Assembly: GCA_900544825.1 (NCBI GenBank)
Contig: UQWP01000003.1
Span: 1 to 64,000, forward strand
Length of the DNA stretch: 64,000 bases
DNA from: an uncultured Prevotella sp.
GTDB taxonomy: Bacteria > Bacteroidota > Bacteroidia > Bacteroidales > Bacteroidaceae
Direction: 5' to 3'
The translations under genes were made by a program, and so were the position numbers. The notes under the pieces were generated by a model that was not told where the DNA came from, ran no database searches, and saw nothing but the letters and a program-made list of their open reading frames with translations. Numbering within the stretch: the first letter of the stretch is position 1; every line of letters starts with the position of its first letter. Below are positions 58,677 to 64,000 of the stretch, piece after piece.

Positions 58677-59714
58677 ATGAAACAAACAATTTTGGTAACT
58701 GGCGGTACTGGTTTTATCGGTAGCCACACCACAGTAGAGTTGCAGCAGGCAGGCTACAACGTAGTAATCGTAGATGACCTTTCAAACTCAAAGATTGAGG
58801 TTCTTGATGGTATCGAGAAGATTACAGGTATTCGTCCAGCTTTCGAGCAGGTAGATCTTCGTGACAAGGCAGCTACAGAGGCTGTATTCCAGAAGTATCC
58901 TGCTATCGAGGGTATCATTCACTTTGCTGCCAGCAAGGCTGTAGGTGAGAGTGTACAGAAGCCTTTGTTGTACTACCGCAACAACCTGGTTTCGCTCATC
59001 AACCTGCTTGAGTTGATGCCAAAATATAATGTTAAGGGTATTATCTTCTCTTCTTCCTGCACCGTTTATGGTCAGCCTAAGCCAGAGAACTTGCCTGTAA
59101 CTGAGGAGGCTCCTCATCAGAAGGCTACTTCTCCTTATGGCAATACCAAGGAGGTGAACGAGCAGATCATCGCAGACTATATCCATAGCGGTGCTAACAT
59201 CAAGAGCATCGTCTTGAGATACTTCAACCCAATCGGTGCTCATCCATCTGCAGAGATTGGTGAGTTGCCAAATGGTGTGCCAAACAACCTGATTCCTTAC
59301 GTAACTCAGACTGCTATGGGTATCCGCAAGGAGCTTACCATCTTCGGTAACGATTATGATACTCCTGATGGAACCTGCATCCGCGACTATATCTATGTAG
59401 TTGACCTCGCCAAGGCTCACGTTTGTGCTATGGCTCGTGTACTCGACAAGGAGACTGAACCAATTGAGTACTTCAATATCGGTACAGGTAACGGTAACTC
59501 TACTCTCGAAATCGTTGAGACATTCGAGAAGGCTACCGGCGTGAAGTTGAACTGGAAGTATGGTCCACGTCGTGAGGGCGATATCGAGAAGATCTGGGGC
59601 GATTGCACCAAGGCTAACAAAGTTTTGGGCTGGAAGGCTGAGGCTAAGCTTGAGGATGTTCTGGCATCTGCCTGGAAGTGGCAGCAGAAGCTCCGTGCCG
59701 ATGGAATTATGTAA
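58677..59714 (+). CDS. galE: UDP-glucose 4-epimerase
   Basis: Interconverts UDP-glucose and UDP-galactose, feeding surface sugars and galactose use. 345 residues of the extended SDR family: TGGTGFIGSHTTVELQQAGYNVVIVDDL, IIHFAASKAVGESV, catalytic S in SSSCTVYGQ and YxxxK in SPYGNTKEVNE, then RYFNPIGAHPSAEIGE and GTGNGNSTLEIVE. Length standard. Monocistronic. Confidence 0.97.
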   Translation: MKQTILVTGGTGFIGSHTTVELQQAGYNVVIVDDLSNSKIEVLDGIEKITGIRPAFEQVDLRDKAATEAVFQKYPAIEGIIHFAASKAVGESVQKPLLYYRNNLVSLINLLELMPKYNVKGIIFSSSCTVYGQPKPENLPVTEEAPHQKATSPYGNTKEVNEQIIADYIHSGANIKSIVLRYFNPIGAHPSAEIGELPNGVPNNLIPYVTQTAMGIRKELTIFGNDYDTPDGTCIRDYIYVVDLAKAHVCAMARVLDKETEPIEYFNIGTGNGNSTLEIVETFEKATGVKLNWKYGPRREGDIEKIWGDCTKANKVLGWKAEAKLEDVLASAWKWQQKLRADGIM

Positions 59715-59732
59715 TTACGGTTAAATATATAT

Positions 59733-59782
59733 AAAAAGAAGGGACTTGGTATCTGGAATGATGGCAGGTTCCTTCTTTTTTT
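59733..59782 (+). terminator. Terminator of galE
   Basis: 16-bp stem (59733-59748 with 59765-59780, two wobble pairs) ending in T7; its right arm abuts the next gene's promoter box. Confidence 0.85.
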
Positions 59783-59783
59783 A

Positions 59784-59791
59784 TACCTTTG
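59784..59791 (+). promoter_or_regulatory. -7 box of the sorting-domain-like gene
   Basis: TACCTTTG followed by C, directly after the galE terminator and 35 bp before the ATG. Confidence 0.5.
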
Positions 59792-59826
59792 CAGGAAAGT
59801 ATTTTTTAACGTAAAAGAGCAGGAGT

Positions 59827-60144
59827 ATGAAGAAAAGTTTACTTACCATATTGATGATACCATGCATGATGTTGGCTGTGCCTATGGTTTCTTCGGCACG
59901 GACTGGTGCAGAGGAAATGATAGACCTGGATGTGCAGGAGATTTCCTTGACTTATTCTGGAGGCGTGATGCATATCACCGGAGCCAACAACCAGATTGTT
60001 ACCATCTACAATCTGGCGGGTGTCGCTGTGAAGTCTTTCAGGGTAGAGGGACAGGACAAGCGCTTTAACCTTTCTCTCTCTGATGGTGTCTATATCATCA
60101 AGGTAGGAACCTCCTTTACGAGAAAGATTCTGTTTAGACGCTAA
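59827..60144 (+). CDS. Small exported protein resembling a stand-alone type IX secretion sorting domain
   Basis: 105 residues: signal peptide (~1-24, cleavage near SSA), a short acidic link, then ~70 residues (GGVMHITGANNQIVTIYNLAGVAVKSF ... LSLSDGVYIIKVGTSFTRKILFRR). This looks like the beta-sandwich type A C-terminal sorting domain that directs cargo to the type IX system (pattern: VxIYNLxGxxV ... L.xGxYIxKV). No cargo domain is attached. Lies 34 bp before the L,D-transpeptidase gene. Similarity is by pattern only. Confidence 0.65.
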   Translation: MKKSLLTILMIPCMMLAVPMVSSARTGAEEMIDLDVQEISLTYSGGVMHITGANNQIVTIYNLAGVAVKSFRVEGQDKRFNLSLSDGVYIIKVGTSFTRKILFRR

Positions 60145-60178
60145 AGGTAGCCCTTCTTCTAAAAATATATTCAGTTTC

Positions 60179-61732
60179 GTGAAAATACTTAGAATTTTGC
60201 CATTCCTGCTCTGTTGGGTCATTCTGTCGTGTAAGCAGCATGAACCCAACGAAAATCAGAACTTGACGTTAGAATACTATCAGGAGATGGTGAACCCAAA
60301 CTATGCAATCAATTCTAAAAAGGTAAGGAGATTGATGGATAGCCTGATGAACAATGATTCGGGTTCTACTGTTGCCGACTTGCATACCAAGAGATATTAT
60401 CGCAATCATGGAGGATTTCTTTGGGTTGATCGACATGGAATAGATCATCGTGCAGATACGCTGCTGACCTATCTGCAGAAGGTGGATGAAATGGGATTCA
60501 AGACCAAGCATTTCTATGTGAATCAGATTATCCAAGATATCGAAAGGCTCCATCGATTGGATTTGGGGGAAGGCAATGAGGATATCAACCATGTGATGGC
60601 TCGTCTGGAATACAGGCTTACCAAGTCGTATTTGAGATATGTAGGTGGTCAGAGGTTTGGATTCGTCAATCCGTCATTCGTCTTGAATCGTCTGGACAGT
60701 ATTGCTCCCAATCCCTACGATTCCATCAAGCGACCAGTGAGATACCGTGGCCTTTTTGATGTGAAGATGCAGCATGCCAGTGATGCCTTTTTTCATCTTG
60801 CTCTTCAGCAGTTGAGAAGTAGGGTGGATGTTGATGGCGAAGAAACAGAGAAAAGTAGATTGGCGGCTTTCTTAAAGGATGTACAGCCCAAGTCTCCTTT
60901 CTATTATACGTTGCAGGAAAGATTGAAGTCGGAAAGCCTTGACAGAAATCAGAGAATGAAGATTCTTGTAAATATGGAGCGGTGCAGGTGGAGGGAAGCA
61001 GATTATCCTGCCAAGCATAAGAAATATGTGCTGGTTAACATTCCTTCCTTTCATCTTTATGCCATAGATGAGCAGGATACGCTTTCGATGAAGATTGGAT
61101 GTGGCTCTACCAAGACCAAAACTCCGATACTGAACAGCTATATCAAGCGAATGGATCTGAATCCGAAGTGGTTTGTGCCTCGCAGCATCATGATCAAGGA
61201 TATGGTGCATCATGCTGGGAATCCGGCTTACTTCAACTCCCGCAATTACTATATCTCAGATCGTTCAACAGGCGAGGAAGTGAATCCGGCACAGGTTACC
61301 CGGGCTATGCTGCTCTCAGGAAAATACGGTGTGGTTCAGCGTGGCGGAAAGGGAAATTCGTTGGGAAGAATCATTTTCCGTTTCGATAATAACTTCTCTG
61401 TCTATCTGCATGACACATCGAGCCAGACTGTTTTCAGCCGAGAGGACAGAGGCGTATCGCATGGATGCATAAGGGTAGAGAAGCCTTTCGAACTCGCTAA
61501 GTTCCTGCTTCATGAGAAAAATGATAAGCTCATTCAGCGAATCAACTATTCGATGACTGCCGATTCTCTGAAGATTAAGAAATTAGTGGTTGGGTCGGTA
61601 AAGGTGGAACCTCAGATTCCTCTCTTCATCACGTATTACACGCTTTATCCATTTGCCAAGGGTGTGGTAAGCTACCCCGATGTCTATGGATTTGATAGTG
61701 TGATATTTGAGCAATTAAAGAAATATCTATAG
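60179..61732 (+). CDS. L,D-transpeptidase lipoprotein (YcbB-like)
   Basis: 517-residue peptidoglycan cross-linking enzyme. Starts at GTG 60179. Lipobox ILSC (C18); large N-terminal domain (~60-270) with a peptidoglycan-binding-like helical part (DTLLTYLQKVDEMGFKTKHF). The YkuD catalytic domain follows, with VHHAGNPAYFNSRNY, SLGRIIFRFDNNFSVYLHDT and the active-site motif SHGCIR (Cys430). Such enzymes make 3-3 links or attach proteins. The C-terminal ~80 residues follow the YcbB pattern (ITYYTLYPFAKGVVSYPDVYGFD). Confidence 0.92.
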   Translation: MKILRILPFLLCWVILSCKQHEPNENQNLTLEYYQEMVNPNYAINSKKVRRLMDSLMNNDSGSTVADLHTKRYYRNHGGFLWVDRHGIDHRADTLLTYLQKVDEMGFKTKHFYVNQIIQDIERLHRLDLGEGNEDINHVMARLEYRLTKSYLRYVGGQRFGFVNPSFVLNRLDSIAPNPYDSIKRPVRYRGLFDVKMQHASDAFFHLALQQLRSRVDVDGEETEKSRLAAFLKDVQPKSPFYYTLQERLKSESLDRNQRMKILVNMERCRWREADYPAKHKKYVLVNIPSFHLYAIDEQDTLSMKIGCGSTKTKTPILNSYIKRMDLNPKWFVPRSIMIKDMVHHAGNPAYFNSRNYYISDRSTGEEVNPAQVTRAMLLSGKYGVVQRGGKGNSLGRIIFRFDNNFSVYLHDTSSQTVFSREDRGVSHGCIRVEKPFELAKFLLHEKNDKLIQRINYSMTADSLKIKKLVVGSVKVEPQIPLFITYYTLYPFAKGVVSYPDVYGFDSVIFEQLKKYL

Positions 61733-61791
61733 CCGGGAATGTAGGCTTATAAAGGAATTAAAGAATTAGTATTATTAAATTAGAAAACTTC

Positions 61792-62337
61792 ATGATACTC
61801 AGTGATTCAGAACTGGTAGAGATGCTTCGGGAACCACGTACCCGGCGAGAAGGATTCGCCGTGCTGGTTAAGCAGTATAGTGAGAAACTATACTGGAAGG
61901 TGCGTCGTATCGTGCTCAGTCATGAAGATGCTAATGATGTCCTTCAGAATGTTTTCATCAAAGTATGGAACAATCTGCAGAATTTCCAGGGAAAGTCTTC
62001 ACTATCTACCTGGCTTTATCGTATTGCGATCAATGAATCGCTTGATTTTCTGAGAAAGCAGAAACAGACGGATATGGTCATTTCCGACGAAGAACTTTCT
62101 GTTTCATCCAGGTTGATGAGCGACGAATACTTTGATGGTGATGAGATACAGGCTAGATTGCAGGAAGCTGTGGCAAGGTTGCCTGAAGTGCAGAGGACGG
62201 TTTTTAATCTTAAATATTTTGAGGAAATGAAGTATTCTGAGATTAGTCAGATTCTCAATACCAGTGAAGGTGCACTGAAAGCTTCTTATCATCTGGCAGT
62301 GAAAAAAATAACAGAATATTTGCATTCGTTTGATTAA
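61792..62337 (+). CDS. ECF-type RNA polymerase sigma factor
   Basis: 181 residues. Sigma-70 region 2 (REGFAVLVKQYSEKLYWKVRRIVLSHEDANDVLQNVFIKVWNNL) and region 4 (RLPEVQRTVFNLKYFEEMKYSEISQILNTSEGALKASYHLAVKKI). First gene of a probable operon: next (54 bp) a single-span membrane protein like an anti-sigma factor, then a Spy-like periplasmic protein. No promoter of the primary type is clear; autoregulation is possible but not shown. Confidence 0.94.
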   Translation: MILSDSELVEMLREPRTRREGFAVLVKQYSEKLYWKVRRIVLSHEDANDVLQNVFIKVWNNLQNFQGKSSLSTWLYRIAINESLDFLRKQKQTDMVISDEELSVSSRLMSDEYFDGDEIQARLQEAVARLPEVQRTVFNLKYFEEMKYSEISQILNTSEGALKASYHLAVKKITEYLHSFD

Positions 62338-62391
62338 ACCTTCAGCAATGTAAATCGTCTATTCAAATAAAAGAAGAAAGGATATTGCAAT

Positions 62392-62823
62392 ATGATAAAC
62401 GAAGAGAAAAAAATAAATGATATTTTCGGCAAGGAAAACCATTTCAAGGTTCCTGAAGGTTATTTCGATAACTTTGCAGAACAGATGATGGCAAAGATTC
62501 CGATGCAGGAAATTGATTCTCCTGAAGAAACTGATAAGAACCGTCAGGAGAATCAGGCTAAGTTCGTGCATTTAAGTCTCTGGAGACGTTTGCCTCTCAG
62601 AAAGATTGCTGCAGCCTTAGCCGTAACAGCCATGTTGGGTGGCGGTGTGCTCTATCAGCTTCAGCAGACAGAGAAGAAGCATCATGCTTTGGCACATAAC
62701 GAAACTCCAGCCATTGAGAGTTCACACGTTACAGACGGGGATGATGCTGCCTTTGAGCAGATGGCTGATTATACAATGATGGACACTCAGGATTTCTATG
62801 CACAGCTTGTGGCAGAGAACTAA
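62392..62823 (+). CDS. Probable anti-sigma factor-like single-span membrane protein
   Basis: 143 residues: a cytoplasmic N-terminal ~68 residues (HFKVPEGYFDNFAEQMMAKIP, a motif common in small Bacteroidetes proteins after sigma genes), one membrane span (~70-88, KIAAALAVTAMLGGGVLY), then a ~55-residue acidic periplasmic tail. No zinc anti-sigma motif (HxxxCxxC) is present. The assignment rests on gene position and topology, so it is inference. Confidence 0.65.
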   Translation: MINEEKKINDIFGKENHFKVPEGYFDNFAEQMMAKIPMQEIDSPEETDKNRQENQAKFVHLSLWRRLPLRKIAAALAVTAMLGGGVLYQLQQTEKKHHALAHNETPAIESSHVTDGDDAAFEQMADYTMMDTQDFYAQLVAEN

Positions 62824-62851
62824 TGTAGAATCTATTAAAAAAGACGTATAA

Positions 62852-63355
62852 ATGAAACAAGATAATAAAAGCAAGCATAGAACAAGACATCTGATCTTGG
62901 TTATAATGGCAGCTATTGCGATGACGATGATGGGATTCCCTTGTCATGCTGAGAATACTCAAAGCCAGCGTCCGCCGTTTGACCCGAAGCGTTTTGAGGC
63001 AGATTTGGAGCAGTATATCACAACCCATGCAAGCCTCACGCCGCAGGAAGCAAGTAAGTTCTTCCCGGTTTACCGCCAGATGATGAAGAAGATGCGTTCT
63101 TGTTTTGATGAGATGCGTAGATATCATTTCGTTAATCCGACAGACGAGAAAGGTTGCGCTGAGGCTATCCGCCGCCAGGATGAGTTGGATATCGAGATGA
63201 AGCAGTTGCAGCAGGAATATCATAACCGGTTTATGTATATCCTGCCTGCCAGCAAGGTGCTTCAGGTCATCAAGGCTGAAGAAAAGTTCCATCGTCAGGC
63301 TTTCAAAAGAGCCAGACAGTGGCATCAAAATCACCCCAAGCATGAGAAAAGATAA
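62852..63355 (+). CDS. Periplasmic Spy/CpxP-like protein
   Basis: 167 residues: signal peptide (~1-34, cleavage after CHA), then a helical, basic, Gln/Met-rich body: SLTPQEASKFFPVYRQMMKKMRSCF is like the LTxxQ motif of Spy/CpxP chaperones and of the heavy-metal-responsive CnrX-like group. In this place it could be the sensor or an envelope chaperone of the sigma system. Last gene before a terminator. Confidence 0.75.
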   Translation: MKQDNKSKHRTRHLILVIMAAIAMTMMGFPCHAENTQSQRPPFDPKRFEADLEQYITTHASLTPQEASKFFPVYRQMMKKMRSCFDEMRRYHFVNPTDEKGCAEAIRRQDELDIEMKQLQQEYHNRFMYILPASKVLQVIKAEEKFHRQAFKRARQWHQNHPKHEKR

Positions 63356-63364
63356 TGTATAAAG

Positions 63365-63409
63365 TCGCAAAGGTGTTATTTATAGTAACATTTTTGCGAT
63401 TTTATTTTG
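63365..63409 (+). terminator. Terminator of the sigma operon
   Basis: 14-bp stem with two G-T pairs (TCGCAAAGGTGTTA with TAACATTTTTGCGA), a 7-nt loop, then TTTTATTTTG. Confidence 0.85.
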
Positions 63410-63436
63410 TTGTTTCCCCAAATTATAGTAACTTTG
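63406..63436 (+). promoter_or_regulatory. Promoter of aspS
   Basis: TTTG (63406-63409), a 19-bp spacer and TAACTTTG (63429-63436), 35 bp before the ATG. Confidence 0.85.
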
Positions 63437-63471
63437 CACATCAGAAACAAAAATATATAATATAATAAGGT

Positions 63472-64000
63472 ATGTACAGAACACAAACTTGTGGAGAGCT
63501 TCGTCTCTCTGATGCTGGCAAGGAAGTTACACTTGCCGGATGGGTACAGCGCTCAAGAAAGATGGGTGGTATGACATTCGTTGACTTGCGCGACCGTTAT
63601 GGTATCACACAGTTGGTTTTCAACGAGGCAGATGATAAGGCCTTGTGTGATGCTGCCAATAAGCTGGGTCGTGAATATTGCATCCAGATCAAGGGTACAG
63701 TTAGTGAGCGACAGAGCAAGAATCCTAAAATGGATACAGGTGATATTGAAATCCTGGTAAAGGAGCTGAATGTGCTCTCTCAGAGTCAGACTCCTCCTTT
63801 CACTATCGAAGATAATACTGATGGCGGTGACGATATTCGTATGAAGTATCGCTATCTCGATTTGCGCCGTCCTGCGGTTCGTAAGAATTTGGAGTTGCGT
63901 CATCGTATGTGCATCCTGATTCGCAACTTCCTCGATTCACAGAACTTTATGGAGGTTGAGACTCCTATCCTCATCGGTAGTACACCAGAAGGAGCCCGCG
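63472..64000 (+). CDS. aspS: Aspartyl-tRNA synthetase, N-terminal part (cut by window edge)
   Basis: Class IIb synthetase that charges tRNA-Asp. About 176 residues are visible: the OB-fold anticodon-binding domain ([45 protein letters not shown]) and the start of the catalytic core ([38 protein letters not shown], i.e. motif 1 and the flipping-loop region). Ends at the window edge. Confidence 0.96.
   Translation, partial: MYRTQTCGELRLSDAGKEVTLAGWVQRSRKMGGMTFVDLRDRYGITQLVFNEADDKALCDAANKLGREYCIQIKGTVSERQSKNPKMDTGDIEILVKELNVLSQSQTPPFTIEDNTDGGDDIRMKYRYLDLRRPAVRKNLELRHRMCILIRNFLDSQNFMEVETPILIGSTPEGAR

Overview
The window looks like chromosome of a member of the Bacteroidales, most likely Prevotella/Segatella (copri-like). 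The reasons are: promoters of the Bacteroidetes form TTTG-N19/20-TAnnTTTG before many genes, almost no Shine-Dalgarno sequences, the bamD / omega-like RNAP subunit / DUF4293 cluster, the L28-L33-DUF4295 operon, S16 with a long Ala/Lys tail, class III fructose-bisphosphatase, and tandem CBM20 modules of the kind found on Bacteroidetes MalQ. Genus assignment is inference. I see no tRNA, rRNA, prophage, insertion sequence or CRISPR array. Most of the window is housekeeping DNA in short operons, with a few accessory or odd loci.

Layout. 1-5.6 kb: serS (cut by the left edge), L21-L27 with a candidate small RNA or attenuated leader upstream, malic enzyme maeB divergent from a TetR regulator. 5.6-13.3 kb: FemAB/GNAT-like protein, a DUF2520 / KdsC-like / Maf operon, Fur-family regulator-purA-hisS, and a secreted SGNH esterase with a truncated pectinesterase-like tail and a 22-bp tandem repeat at its stop codon. 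13.5-20.2 kb: ACT-domain protein + DUF711, mltG, a starch-binding (CBM20 x2)-HAD phosphatase fusion, a LytTR regulator lacking the phosphoacceptor Asp, and a 14-repeat MORN protein. 20.3-26.7 kb: YhcH-like, glycogen branching enzyme with a lysine-rich tail, a membrane protein and a TPR protein, then a DbpA-like helicase. 26.8-31.2 kb: serC-serA-DUF1015-yigZ. 31.2-37.5 kb: uvrB divergent from bamD-omega-DUF4293, rpsP, a polysaccharide flippase. 37.5-38 kb: a repeat-rich intergenic region. 38-43.8 kb: NifU-like + GGGtGRT pair, DUF4375, smpB, metH. 43.8-51 kb: HAD, map, tsaD, cinA-like, rpmB-rpmG-DUF4295, metA, U32 peptidase. 51-63.5 kb: membrane lipoprotein, TonB-dependent receptor, phosphoribosyltransferase, YitT, class III FBPase, galE, a stand-alone sorting-domain-like protein, L,D-transpeptidase, an ECF sigma / anti-sigma-like / Spy-like operon, and aspS (cut by the right edge).

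Themes. Carbon storage and central metabolism (maeB, glgB, CBM20-HAD, class III FBPase, galE), serine and methionine synthesis (serC/serA, metA, metH), envelope assembly and stress (mltG, bamD, flippase, L,D-transpeptidase, sigma operon) and translation (S16, L21, L27, L28, L33, smpB, map, tsaD, four aminoacyl-tRNA or ribosome-linked loci). The strongest candidates for something undescribed are the CBM20-CBM20-HAD fusion (an architecture that recalls animal laforin), the NifU-like/GGGtGRT pair, the Asp-less LytTR regulator next door to the fusion, and the small RNA upstream of rplU.
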